Source of the DNA: Chrysomallon squamiferum
Lineage: Eukaryota > Mollusca > Gastropoda > Neomphalida > Peltospiridae
DNA length: 64,000 nucleotides
Direction of reading: 5' to 3'
Assembly (NCBI GenBank): GCA_012295275.1
Contig: CM022676.1
Coordinates: forward strand, 62,001 to 126,000
Position 1 is the stretch's first letter. The number at the start of each line of letters is the position of its first letter. A program made the position numbers and the translations under genes. A model generated the notes under the pieces. The model searched no databases and was not told the origin of the DNA. It saw nothing but the letters and a program-made list of their open reading frames with translations. Of this stretch, positions 28,001-41,791 are shown one piece after another.

Positions 28001-31000
28001 AAGAGAATGCAAGTCAGTACATTAACAATTATGTGAGTAAGAATGTAAGTAAGTAAGTAAATAATGACCTAAGTTAGACCTAAGAGAATAAGTAAGTAAA
28101 TAAATAACCTAAAGTAAGTACATTTCCAATTATCTAAATAACAAATAAATTAAGTAAGTAAAAATAATGACCTAAGTAAGCAAAGGATGCAACTTTCTAA
28201 GGAAGTGAGAATGGAAAGGGTAATTAACAATTATCTAAGTAATAAATAAATTAAGTAATTAAAATAATGACCTAAGTAAGCAAGGAAATAAATTACCTAA
28301 CTAAGAGAGAATGAAGCAAGTAAGTGCAAGTCAGTACATTTACAATTATGTGACTAAGAATGTAAGTAACTAACTACTAATGTGTACTAGGTTATGTGAC
28401 TAAGTAAGCGACTAAGTTAGTAAATAGTAACCTAAGTAAATAAATAAAATTAACTAACTAAGAAATACAATAACAATTATCTAACTAAGAAAGAAAAAGT
28501 AAGTAAGTACGTAAATAATGATCTAAGTTGGCAAGGAAGCGAGCAACTAGGTGAAAATGCAAATTTGTACATTAACAATTATCTCAGTAACAATGTATGT
28601 AAGTACGTAAATAATACCAAAATAAAAAGCAAAAGAATGCAAGAATGCAAAAAGTTAGTTAGAATGTAACTAAGAATAAACTAACGTTAACAATTATCTA
28701 TTATCTAAGAAATAAATTTAGTACTTACCTAAATAATGACCTAAAGTAAGGAAGGAAGCAAATAAGTACCTAAGTAAGAGAGAATGACAGTCAGAACATT
28801 GACAATTATGTGAATGAGAATGTAAGTAAAGTAAGTAATTAATTAATATCCTAGGTTAGAATGTAGTAAGTAAGTAAAATTAAGTAAATAGCAACCTAAG
28901 TAAAAAAATACAATAAATTATCTAAACCAAAAAATAAATTATCTAACTAAGAAAGAAAGTAAGTAATTACGTAAATAATGAATAAGGAAGGAAGCAACTA
29001 AGCGAAAAAAAATGAAAAAAAATGTACATTAACAATATCTCAGTAACAACGTAAGTAAGTACGTAAATAATGACCAAAGTAAGCAAGAATGAAGCTTACT
29101 TAGTTAGTGAGAATGCAAGTAAGTGTATGTAACAATTATCTAAGTAAGAAATAAATTTAGTAATTAAATAAGAAATAAAAAATAATGACCTAAGTAAGCA
29201 AGGAAACAAGTAACTAAGAAAGTGAGAATGCAAGTCAAGTACATTAACAATTATGTGAGTAAGAATGTAAATAAGTAAGAAAGTAATGACCTAAGTTAAA
29301 GTTAGAAGAAGAGAATAAAGTAAGTAAATAGTAACCTAAGTAAGTAAGTAAATTAAGTAAATAATTATCTAAATAAAAAAATAAAATTAAGTAAAATAAA
29401 ATAACAAATAAAAATAAATAAAAGTAAATAATGACCTAAAAGTAAGCAAGGATGCAACTTTCTAAGGAAGTGAGAATGGAAGTAAGTACATTAACAATTA
29501 TCTAAATAATAAATAAAAAATAAATTAAGTAATTACGTAAATAATGACCTAAGTAAGCAAGGAAGCAAGTACCTAACTAAGAGAGAATGCAAGTCAGTAC
29601 ATTTACAATTATGTGACTAAGAAATGTAAGTAACTACTTAATTAATGTGCTAGGTTAGCAAGTAAGCGACTAAGTTAGTAAATAGTAAATAGTAAAAGTA
29701 AATAAATAACAATTATCTAACTAAGAAAAAAAAGTAAGTACGTAAATAATGATCTAAGTTGGCAAGGAAGCGAGCAACTAGGTGAAAATGCAAATTTGTA
29801 CATTAACAATTATCTCAGTAACAATGTATGTAATAAATAATTAAATAATGACCAAAGTAAGCAAGAATGCAGCTTAACTTAGTTAGTGAGAATGTAACTA
29901 AGTAAGTACGTTAACAATTATCTAAATTAAGAAAAAAAATTTAGTAATTAAATAAATAATGACCTAAGTAAGGAAGGAAGGAAAGAAAGGAAGTAAGAGA
30001 AGAAGTAATGAGAGTAAGAGAGAACAGAAGTTGTAATTATGAGAATGTAAGTAAGTACTTAATTAATATCCTAGGTTAGTTAAGCAAGTAAGTTAAGTAA
30101 GTAAGTAAATAAATAAACCTAAGTAAATACAATGACAATTATCTAACTAAGAAAAAAAATAACAATAAGTAATTAAAAATAATGATGATCTAAGTTGGGA
30201 AGGAAGCGAGCAACTAAGCTGAAAATGCAAATTTGTACATTAACAATTATCTCAGTAACAACGTAAGTAAGTAAGTAAATAATAAATGACCAAAAAAGTA
30301 AGCAAGAATGAAAACTTAGTTAGTGAGAATGCAAAGTAAGTAAATTAACAATTATAAGTAAGTAAGAAATAAATTTAGTAAGTAAAATAAATTTAAAAAG
30401 AATGACCTAAATAAGTAAATCTAAGTAAAAACAAAAAATAATGACCTAAGAAAGTGAACAAGAATGCAAGTCAGAATGCAATTAACAATTATGTGAGTAA
30501 GAATGTAAGTAGTACTTAGCTACCTAAGACCTAAGAGAATAAGTAAGTAAATAAGAAATCTAAAAAAAATAAGTAAATAACATTTTTCCAATTATCTAAA
30601 TAACAAATAAATTAAGTAAGTAAGTAAATAAAAATGACCTAAGTAAGCAAGGATGCAACTTTCTAAGGAAGTGAGAATGGAAGTAAGTACATTAACAATT
30701 ATCTAAGTAATAAATAAATTAAGTAATTACGTAAATAATGACCTAAGTAAGCAAGGAAGCAAGTACCTAACTAAGAGAGAATGCAAGTCAGTACATTTAC
30801 AATTATGTGACTAAGAATGTAAGTAACTACTTAATTAATGTGCTAGGTTAGCAAGTAAGCGACTAAGTTAGTAAATAGTAACCTAAGTAAATACAATAAC
30901 AATTATCTAACTAAGAAAGAAAGTAAGTAAGTACGTAAATAATGATCTAAGTTGGCAAGGAAGCGAGCAACTAGGTGAAAATGCAAATTTGTACATTAAC

Positions 31001-34000
31001 AATTATCTCAGTAACAATGTATGTAAGTACGTAAATAATGACCAAAGTAAGCAAGAATGCAGCTTACTTAGTTAGTGAGAATGTAACTAAGTACGTTAAC
31101 AATTATCTAAGTAAGAAATAAATTTAGTACTTACCTAAATAATGACCTAAGTAAGGAAGGAAGCAAGTACCTAAGTAAGAGAGAATGACACAGTCAGAAC
31201 ATTGACAATTATGTGAATGAGAATGTAAGTAAGTACTTAATTAATATCCTAGGTTAGCAAGTAAGCGAGTAAGTTAGTAAATAGCAACCTAAGTAAATAC
31301 AATGACAATTATCTAACTAAGAAAGAAAGTAAGTAATTACGTAAATAATGATCTAAGTTGGGAAGGAAGCGAGCAACTAAGTGAAAATGCAAATTTGTAC
31401 ATTAACAATTATCTCAGTAACAACGTAAGTAAGTACGTAAATAATGACCAAAGTAAGCAAGAATGAAGCTTACTTAGTTAGTGAGAATAAAAGTAAGTAT
31501 GTTAACAATTATCTAAGTAAAAAAATAAATTTAGTACTTACCTAAATAATGTAAAAAAGTAAAGGAAAAAACTAAGAAAGTGAAAATGCAAATGTCAGTA
31601 TTAACAATTATGTGAGTAAGAATGTAAGTAAGTAATAAATAAATGACCTAAGTTAGCAAAGAAGAGAAAAAGTAAAGTAAATAAATAAATAAAGTAAATA
31701 AATACATTTAACATTATCTAAATAAAAATAAATAAAATAAGTAAATAAAATAATGACCTAAGTAAGCAAGGAAGCAACTTTCTAAGGAAGTAAAGAATGG
31801 AAGTAAGTAAAGAATGAAAGTAACAACAATATCTAAGTAATAAATAAATTAAGTAATTACGTAAATAATGACCTAAGTAAGTAAGGAAGGAAGGAAGCAA
31901 GTACCTAACTAAGAGAAGAATGCAAGTCAGTACATTTACAATTATGTGACTAAGAATGTAAGTAACTAACTAATTAATGTGCTAGGTTAAAAAGTAAGTA
32001 ACTAAATAGTAAGTAAATAGTAACCTAAGTAAATAAATAATAACAATTATCTAACTATCTAAAAAAAGAGAAAAGTAAGTAAGTAAATAAATAATCTAAG
32101 TTGGCAAGGAAGCGAGCAACTAGGTGAAAATGCAAATTTGTACATTAACAATTATCTCAGTAAACAATGTAAGTAAGTAAATAAATGAATGACAAAGTAA
32201 GCAAGGATGAGCAGCTTACTTAGTGAGAATGTAACTAAGTAAGTACGTTAACAATTATCTAAGTAAGAAATAAATTTAGTACTTACCTAAATAATGACCT
32301 AAGTAAGGAAGGAAGCAAGTACCTAAGTAAGAGAGAATGACAGTCAGAACATTGACAATTATGTGAATGAGAATGTAAGTAAGTACTTAATTAATATCCT
32401 AGGTTAGCAAGTAAGCGAGTAAGTTAGTAAATAGCAACCTAAGTAAATACAATAACAATTATCTAACTAAGAAAGAAAGTAAGTAAGTTACGTAAATAAT
32501 GATCTAAGTTGGGAAGGAAGCGAGCAACTAAGCGAAAATGCAAATTTGTACATTAACAATTATCTCAGTAACAACAATAAGTAACAAATAATGACGTAAA
32601 GTATAAAAAAATAATAGTAAGAATGAAGCAAGTACTTAACAATTAGTGAGTAATGCAAATTTAAGTACCTTAACAATTATCTAAGTAAAGTAAATAAAGT
32701 AAATAAATTTAGTAAATTACATTAACAATTAAAGTAAAATGTAATGACCTTAAGTAAGTAAGTAAATAATGAAAAAAAAGTAAGTAACTAAGAAAGTGAA
32801 ATGCAAGTGCAAGTCAGTACATTAACAATTATGTGAGTAAGAATGTAAGTAAGTAAGTAAAGCTAATGACCTAAGTTAGCAAGGAAGAGAATAAGTAAAA
32901 TAAAACCTAAGTAAAAAAGAACATTTCCAATTATCTAAATAACAAATAAAATAAGTAAGTAAATAAATAAATAAAATAATAAGTAAGCAAGGATGCAACT
33001 TTCTAAGGAAGTGAGAATGGAAGTAAGTACATTAACAATTATCTAAGTAATAAATAAATTAAGTAATTAAATAAATAATGACCTAAGTAAGCAAGGAAGC
33101 AAGTAAAGCTAACTAAGAGAAGGAATGCAAGTCAAGTACATTTACAATTATGTGACTAAGAATGTAAGTAACTAAATAATTAATGTAATAGGTTAAAATA
33201 AGCGACTAAGTTAGTAAAAAGTAACCTAAGTAAATACAATAACAATTAAATAAAACTAAAAAAAAAAGTAAAATAAGTAAATAATAAAGTAAATAATGAT
33301 CTAAGTTGGTAAAAATAACAAAGTAAATACAATAACAATTATCTAACTAAGAAAAAAAAGTAATTACGTAAATAATGAAAGTTGGGAAGGAAGCAGCAAC
33401 TAAAATTGCAAATTTGTACATTAACAATTATCTCAGTAACAAAAAAATGTAAGTAAGTAAATAAATAATGACCAAAGTAAGCAAGAATGCAGCTTACTTA
33501 GTTAGTGAGAATGTAAAAAGTAGTACGTTAACAATTATCTAAGTAAGAAATAAATTTAAGTACTTACCTAAATAATGACCTAAGTAAGGAAGGAAGCAAG
33601 TACCTAAGTAAGAGAGAATGACAGTCAGAACATTGACAATTATGTGAATGAGAATGTAAGTAAGTACTTAATTAATATCCTAGGTTAGCAAGTAAGCGAG
33701 TAAGTTAGTAAATAGCAACCTAAGTAAATACAATGACAATTATCTAACTAAGAAAGAAAGTAAGTAATTACGTAAATAATGATCTAAGTTGGGAAGGAAG
33801 GAAAACTAAAACTAAGCTAAATGCAAAATTTGTAACAATTATAACAATTATCTCAGTAACAACGTAAGTAAGTACAATAAAATAATGACCAAAAAAAAGT
33901 AAGCAAGAATGAAGCTTAAAACTAAAAAATGTAAATTTGTACATTAAATTATCTCAGTAACAACGTAAGTAAGTAAAAATAAGTAAGCAAGAATGAAACT

Positions 34001-37000
34001 TAATAAGAATGCAATTATCAATTATCTAAGTAAGAAATAAATTTAGTACTTACCTAAATAATGACCTAAGTAAGCAAGGAAACAAGTAACTAAGAAAGTG
34101 AGAATGCAAGTCAGTACATTAACAATTATGTGAGTAAGAATGTAAGTAAGTACTTAGCTAATGACCTAAGTTAGCAAGGAAGAGAATAAGTAAGTAAATA
34201 GTAACCTAAGTAAGTACATTTCCAATTATCTAAATAACAAATAAATTAAGTAAGTAAGTAAATAATGACCTAAGTAAGCAAGGATGCAACTTTCTAAGGA
34301 AGTGAGAATGGAAGTAAGTACATTAACAATTATCTAAGTAATAAATAAATTAAGTAATTACGTAAATAATGACCTAAGTAAGCAAGGAAGCAAGTACCTA
34401 ACTAAGAGAGAATGCAAGTCAGTACATTTACAATTATGTGACTAAGAATGTAAGTAACTACTTAATTAATGTGCTAGGTTAGCAAGTAAGCGACTAAGTT
34501 AGTAAATAGTAACCTAAGTAAATACAATAACAATTATCTAACTAAGAAAGAAAGTAAGTAAGTACGTAAATAATGATCTAAGTTGGCAAGGAAGCGAGCA
34601 ACTAGGTGAAAATGCAAATTTGTACATTAACAATTATCTCAGTAACAATGTATGTAAGTACGTAAATAATGACCAAAGTAAGCAAGAATGCAGCTTACTT
34701 AGTTAGTGAGAATGTAACTAAGTACGTTAACAATTATCTAAGTAAGAAATAAATTTAGTACTTACCTAAATAATGACCTAAGTAAGGAAGGAAGCAAGTA
34801 CCTAAGTAAGAGAGAATGACAGTCAGAACATTGACAATTATGTGAATGAGAATGTAAGTAAGTACTTAATTAATATCCTAGGTTAGCAAGTAAGCGAGTA
34901 AGTTAGTAAATAGCAACCTAAGTAAATACAATGACAATTATCTAACTAAGAAAGAAAGTAAGTAATTACGTAAATAATGATCTAAGTTGGGAAGGAAGCG
35001 AGCAACTAAGCGAAAATGCAAATTTGTACATTAACAATTATCTCAGTAACAACGTAAGTAAGTACGTAAATAATGACCAAAGTAAGCAAGAATGAAGCTT
35101 ACTTAGTTAGTGAGTATGCAAGTAAGTATGTTAACAATTATCTAAGTAAGAAATAAATTTAGTACTTACCTAAATAATGACCTAAGTAAGCAAGGAAACA
35201 AGTAACTAAGAAAGTGAGAATGCAAGTCAGTACATTAACAATTATGTGAGTAAGAAAGTAAGTTAATTATGTGAGTAAGAAATGTAAAGTAAGTAACAAT
35301 TAGCTAATGACCTAAGTTAGCTAAGGAAGAGAATGAAAGTAAAAGTAAATAGTAACCTAAGTAAGTACATTTCCAATTATCTAAATAACAAATAAATTAA
35401 GTAAGTAAGTAAATAATGACCTAAGTAAGCAAGGATGCAACTTTCTAAGGAAGTGAGAATGGAAGTAAGTACATTAACAATTATCTAAGTAATAAATAAA
35501 TTAAGTAATTACGTAAATAATGACCTAAGTAAGCAAGGAAGCAAGTACCTAACTAAGAGAGAATGCAAGTCAGTACATTTACAATTATGTGACTAAGAAT
35601 GTAAGTAACTACTTAATTAATGTGCTAGGTTAGCAAGTAAGCGACTAAGTTAGTAAATAGTAACCTAAGTAAATACAATAACAATTATCTAACTAAGAAA
35701 GAAAGTAAGTAAGTACGTAAATAATGATCTAAGTTGGCAAGGAAGCGAGCAACTAGGTGAAAATGCAAATTTGTACATTAACAATTATCTCAGTAACAAT
35801 GTATGTAAGTACGTAAATAATGACCAAAGTAAGCAAGAATGCAGCTTACTTAGTTAGTGAGAATGTAACTAAGTACGTTAACAATTATCTAAGTAAGAAA
35901 TAAATTTAGTACTTACCTAAATAATGACCTAAGTAATGACCTAAGTAAGAAGGAAGCAAGTACCTAAGTAAGAGAGAATGACAGTCAGAACATTGACAAT
36001 TATGTGAATGAGAATGTAAGTAAGTACTTAATTAATATCCTAGGTTAGCAAGTAAGCGAGTAAGTTAGTAAATAGCAACCTAAGTAAATACAATGACAAT
36101 TATCTAACTAAGAAAGAAAGTAAGTAATTACGTAAATAATGATCTAAGTTGGGAAGGAAGCGAGCAACTAAGTAAAAAAATAAATTAAATAATGAAATAA
36201 TTATCTCAAGTTGGGAAGGAAAGTAAGTAAAACTAATGACAAAAATAAAAAATGTACATTAACAATTATCTCAGTAACAACGTAACAATAAGTAAGTAAG
36301 AAATAAATAATGACCAAATAATGACCTAAAGAATGAAGCTTACTTAGTTAGTGAGAATGCAAGTAAGTATGTTAACAATTATCTAAGTAAGAAATAAATT
36401 TAGTACTTACCTAAATAATGACCTAAGTAAGCAAGGAAACAAGTAACTAAGAAAGTGAGAATGCAAGTCAGTACATTAACAATTAGGAGTGAGTAAGAAT
36501 GTAAGTAAGTAAGTACTTAAATAATGACCTAAGTTAGCAAGGAAGAGAATAAGTAAGAAAATAGTAACCTAAGTAAATACATCTTTCCAATTATCTAAAT
36601 AACAAAAATAAATTAAGTAAAGTAAGTAAATAAATAATGACCTAAAGTAAGCAAGGATGCAACTTTCTAAGGAAGAATGAGAAAGTAAGAAAGATTAACA
36701 ATTATCTAAGTAATAAATAAAATTAAGTAATTAAGTAAATAATGACCTAAATAATGACCTAAGTAAGCAAGGAAGCAAGTACCTAACTAAGAGAGAATGC
36801 AAGTCAGTACATTTACAATTATGTGACTAAGAATAAATAAGTAACTAATGACCTAAGTAATTAAAGTAGGTTAGCAAAGTAAGAATGACAAGTAAACATT
36901 AAATTATGTAAATAATGTAACCTAAATAAAGGTAAATACAATAACAAATAGCATCTAAAGTAAAACAATAAAACTAAAATCTAAATAAAAAGAAAAAAGT

Positions 37001-39732
37001 AAAAATAAATAATGATCTAAGTTGGCAAGGAAGAAGAGCAACTAGGTGAAAATGCAAATTTGTACATTAACAATTATCTCAGTAACAATGTATGTAAGTA
37101 CGTAAATAATGACCAAAGTAAGCAAGAATGCAGCTTACTTAGTTAGTGAGAATGTAACTAAGTACGTTAACAATTATCTAAGTAAGAAATAAATTTAGTA
37201 CTTACCTAAATAATGACCTAAGTAAGGAAGGAAGCAAGTACCTAAGTAAGAGAGAATGACAGTCAGAACATTGACAATTATGTGAATGAATGAGAATGTA
37301 AGTAACCTAAGTTAATTAATTAATATCCTAATAGTTAGCAAGTAAGCGAGTAATTAGTTAGTAAATAGCAACCTAAGTAAATACAATGACAATTATCTAA
37401 CTAAGAAAGAAAGTAAGAAAGTAAAAGTAAATAAATAATGATCTATCTAGTTGGGAAGGAAGCGAGCAACTAAGTGAAAATGAAAAAATAAGAAAATGTA
37501 AATTTGTACATTAAACAATTATCTCAGTAACAACGTAAGTAAGTACGTAAATAATGACCAAAGTAAGCAAGAATGAAGCTTACTTAGTTAGTGAGAATGC
37601 AAGTAAGTATGTTAACAATTATCTAAGTAAGAAATAAATTTAGTACTTACCTAAATAATGACCTAAGTAAGCAAGGAAACAAGTAACTAAGAAGAAATGC
37701 AAGAATGCAATTAACAATTATCTAATAAATTAACAATTATGTGAGAATGACCTAAGTAAGCAAGGAATGTAAGTAAATGTACTACTAATAATGACCTAAT
37801 GTAAGTAAGTAAATTAACAAGAAGAAAATAAGTAAGTAAATAGTAACCTAAGTAAGAAATAAAGTAAGTATTTCAATTATCTAAATAAACAAATAAAATT
37901 AAGTAAATAAATTATAAAGTAACCTAAATAAATAAGAAGCTAAGTAAGCAAGGGAAGCAACTTTCTAAGAAGTGAGAATGGAAGTAAACACATTAACAAT
38001 TATCTAAGTAATAAATAAATTAAGTAATTACGTAAATAATGACCTAAGTAAGGAAGGAAGCAAGTACCTAACTAAGAGAGAATGAAAAGTCAGTACATTT
38101 ACAATTATGTGACTAAGAATGTAAGTAACTACTTAATTAATGTGCTAGGTTAGCAAGTAAGCGACTAAGTTAGTAAATAGTAACCTAAGTAAATACAATA
38201 ACAATTATCTAACTAAGAAAGAAAGTAAGATAAGTACGTAAATAATGATCTAAGTTGGCAAGGAAGCGAGCAACTAGGTGAAAATGCAAATTTGTACATT
38301 AACAATTATCTCAGTAACAATGTATGTAAGTACGTAAATAATGACCAAAGTAAGCAAGAATGCAGCTTACTTAAATAATGACCTAATTAGTGAGAGCAAG
38401 TAAACTGTAAGTAAGTACGTTAACAATTATCTAAGTAAGAAATAAATTTAGTACTTACCTAAATAATGACCTAAGTAAGGAAGGAAGCAAGTACCTAAGT
38501 AAGAGAGAATGACAGTCAGAACATTGACAATTATGTGAATGAGAATGTAAGTAAGTACTTAATTAATATCCTAGGTTAGCAAGTAAGCGAGTAAGTTAGT
38601 AAATAGCAACCTAAGTAAATACAATGACAATTATCTAACTAAGAAAGAAAGTAAGTAATTACGTAAATAATGATCTAAGTTGGGAAGGAAGCGAGCAACT
38701 AAGTGAAAATGCAAATTTGTACATTAACAATTATCTCAGTAACAACGTAAGTAAGTACGTAAATAATGACCAAAGTAAGCAAGAATGAAGCTTACTTAGT
38801 TAGTGAGTATGCAAGTAAGTATGTTAACAATTATCTAAGTAAGAAATAAATTTAGTACTTACCTAAATAATGACCTAAGTAAGCAAGGAAACAAGTAACT
38901 AAGAACTAAGAAAGAAAGTAAGTACAGAATGCAAGTCAGTACATTAACAATTATGTGAGTAAGAATGTAAGTAAGTAATTAGCTATTAACAATTATCTCA
39001 AGGAAGAGAAAGTAAATAAATAGTAACCTAAGTAAGTACATTTCCAATTATCTAAATAACAAATAAATTAAGTAAGTAAGTAAATAATGACCTAAGTAAG
39101 CAAGGATGCAACTTTCTAAGGAAGTGAGAATGGAAGTAAGTACATTAACAATTATCTAAGTAATAAATAAATTAAGTAATTACGTAAATAATGACCTAAG
39201 TAAGCCTAAGTAAGCAAGGAAGCAAGTACCTAACTAAGAAGAAATAAATTAATGTAAGTCAACATTTAATAATGACCTTACAATTATGTAACTAACTAAA
39301 AGAATGTAGAATTAAGTAAGTAAATAACTTAATTAATGTGCTAGGTTAAGTTACAAGTAAGCGACTAAGTTACTAAATAAGTAAATAAGTAACCTAAGTA
39401 AATACAATAACAATTATGTGATTATCTAACTAAGAAAGAAAGGTTAAAGTAAGTACGTAAATAAATAGTAATCTAAGTTATCTAAGAAGAAAGAAAGTAA
39501 AGTAAAGTACGTAAAATAATGATCAACTAAGCGAGCAACTAGGTGAAAATGCAAATTTGTACATTAACAATTATCTCAGTAACAATGTATGTAAGTACGT
39601 AAATAATGACCAAAGTAAGCAAGAATGCAGCTTACTTAGTTAGTGAGAATGTAACTAAGTACGTTAACAATTATCTAAGTAAGAAATAAATTTAGTACTT
39701 ACCTAAATAATGACCTAAGTAAGGAAGGAAGC

Positions 39733-40872
39733 AAGTACCTAAGTAAGAGAGAATGACAGTCAGAACATTGACAATTATGTGAATGAGAATGTAAGTAAGT
39801 ACTTAATTAATATCCTAGGTTAGCAAGTAAGCGAGTAAGTTAGTAAATAGCAACCTAAGTAAATACAATGACAATTATCTAACTAAGAAAGAAAGTAAGT
39901 AATTACGTAAATAATGATCTAAGTTGGGAAGGAAGCGAGCAACTAAGCGAAAATGCAAATTTGTACATTAACAATTATCTCAGTAACAACGTAAGTAAGT
40001 ACGTAAATAATGACCAAAGTAAGCAAGAATGAAGCTTACTTAGTTAGTGAGTATGCAAGTAAGTATGTTAACAATTATCTAAGTAAGAAATAAATTTAGT
40101 ACTTACCTAAATAATGACCTAAGTAAGCAAGGAAACAAGTAACTAAGAAAGTGAGAATGCAAGTCAGTACATTAACAATTATGTGAGTAAGAATGTAAGT
40201 AAGTACTTAGCTAATGACCTAAGTTAGCAAGGAAGAGAATAAGTAAGTAAATAGTAACCTAAGTAAGTACATTTCCAATTATCTAAATAACAAATAAATT
40301 AAGTAAGTAAGTAAATAATGACCTAAGTAAGCAAGGATGCAACTTTCTAAGGAAGTGAGAATGGAAGTAAGTACATTAACAATTATCTAAGTAATAAATA
40401 AATTAAGTAATTACGTAAATAATGACCTAAGTAAGCAAGGAAGCAAGTACCTAACTAAGAGAGAATGCAAGTCAGTACATTTACAATTATGTGACTAAGA
40501 ATGTAAGTAACTACTTAATTAATGTGCTAGGTTAGCAAGTAAGCGACTAAGTTAGTAAATAGTAACCTAAGTAAATACAATAACAATTATCTAACTAAGA
40601 AAGAAAGTAAGTAAGTACGTAAATAATGATCTAAGTTGGCAAGGAAGTAATGATCTAAGTTGGCAAGGAAGCGAGCAACTAGGTGAAAATGCAAATTTGT
40701 ACATTAACAATTATCTCAGTAACAATGTATGTAAGTACGTAAATAATGACCAAAGTAAGCAAGAATGCAGCTTACTTAGTTAGTGAGAATGTAACTAAGT
40801 ACGTTAACAATTATCTAAGTAAGAAATAAATTTAGTACTTACCTAAATAATGACCTAAGTAAGGAAGGAAGC
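39733..40872 (+). repeat. Reference 1116-bp higher-order unit of satellite B, with a 24-bp internal duplication
   Basis: Block starts measured on aagtacctaagt, aagtaactaag and aagtacctaac lie at 39733, 40137 and 40445, and the next unit starts at 40873. Spacings are 404, 308 and 428 bp. The last is 404 plus an exact 24-bp tandem duplication at 40624-40671 (taatgatctaagttggcaag plus gaag, twice). The CCTAGG palindrome occurs only in the 404-bp block that starts here. AAGCTT also occurs once per unit, in gaatgaagcttac. Confidence 0.9.
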
Positions 40873-41399
40873 AAGTACCTAAGTAAGAGAGAATGACAGT
40901 CAGAACATTGACAATTATGTGAATGAGAATGTAAGTAAGTACTTAATTAATATCCTAGGTTAGCAAGTAAGCGAGTAAGTTAGTAAATAGCAACCTAAGT
41001 AAATACAATGACAATTATCTAACTAAGAAAGAAAGTAAGTAATTACGTAAATAATGATCTAAGTTGGGAAGGAAGCGAGCAACTAAGCGAAAATGCAAAT
41101 TTGTACATTAACAATTATCTCAGTAACAACGTAAGTAAGTACGTAAATAATGACCAAAGTAAGCAAGAATGAAGCTTACTTAGTTAGTGAGTATGCAAGT
41201 AAGTATGTTAACAATTATCTAAGTAAGAAATAAATTTAGTACTTACCTAAATAATGACCTAAGTAAGCAAGGAAACAAGTAACTAAGAAAGTGAGAATGC
41301 AAGTCAGTACATTAACAATTATGTGAGTAAGAATGTAAGTAAGTACTTAGCTAATGACCTAAGTTAGCAAGGAAGAAGAATAATAAAATAAATTAAGTA

Positions 41400-41599
41400 N
41401 NNNNNNNNNNNNNNNNNNNNNNNNNNNNNNNNNNNNNNNNNNNNNNNNNNNNNNNNNNNNNNNNNNNNNNNNNNNNNNNNNNNNNNNNNNNNNNNNNNNN
41501 NNNNNNNNNNNNNNNNNNNNNNNNNNNNNNNNNNNNNNNNNNNNNNNNNNNNNNNNNNNNNNNNNNNNNNNNNNNNNNNNNNNNNNNNNNNNNNNNNNN
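41400..41599. other. Assembly gap, 200 N
   Basis: A second placeholder gap of exactly 200 N, between satellite B and the gene-bearing contig. The join may be wrong. The contig on the right starts in a CT/AT microsatellite. Confidence 0.98.
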
Positions 41600-41603
41600 C
41601 TCT

Positions 41604-41641
<38 letters not shown>

Positions 41642-41690
41642 GGTATATATATATATATTCTTACTCTCTCTCTCTCTCCTAGTAGATAGA
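41600..41690. repeat. Compound (CT)n/(AT)n microsatellite at contig start
   Basis: A CT tract, an AT tract, a short aggtat break, more AT and then CT again. The contig evidently broke in this low-complexity sequence. Confidence 0.95.
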
Positions 41691-41775
41691 AACTGAGTGA
41701 CAGACTGTGTATGTGTTAAATAAAACCTGCAATGTTAGAAATAGATGTGATACTTCTCACAATAAATGTTTCTTT

Positions 41776-41781
41776 TTTATT
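41776..41781 (-). promoter_or_regulatory. AATAAA polyadenylation signal, downstream tail exon
   Basis: The counterpart of the signal at 45466-45471, at the same distance from the stop. If real, it marks the 3' end of the locus, and nothing of the gene need be missing in the gap. Confidence 0.4.
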
Positions 41782-41791
41782 TCTTTAGATA

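Larger units (their letters stand above)
14282..41399 (+). repeat. Satellite family B array (1116-bp higher-order repeat)
   Basis: Tandem array filling the middle contig. Equivalent words recur every 1116 bp once small insertions are subtracted: 1151 = 1116+35 from 34392 to 35543, and 1140 = 1116+24 from 39541 to 40681. The unit consists of two blocks of 404 bp (four monomers of about 101 bp) and one of 308 bp (three monomers). Block markers are gtgctaggttagcaag, atcctaggttagcaag and gacctaagttagcaag. Monomers open with aataatgac or a variant, as in family A, so the two families share an ancestor. The left half (about 14.7-28 kb) is badly eroded; the right side is much cleaner. Confidence 0.93.

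Noticed and set aside
6073-31900. Minus-strand open frames of 60-103 codons rich in Leu, Phe and Tyr in the satellite arrays
   Set aside because: They are translations of the complement of TAAG/AAATA low-complexity DNA in eroded blocks. They differ from unit to unit and are not kept in clean copies.
1-41399. Telomeric repeat or CENP-B box
   Set aside because: No TTAGGG-type array occurs, and I found no sequence matching the full CENP-B box; gttcgtaaataatg lacks the CGGG part.
14282-41399. CRISPR array
   Set aside because: The repeats are continuous head-to-tail monomers without unique spacers, in animal DNA.
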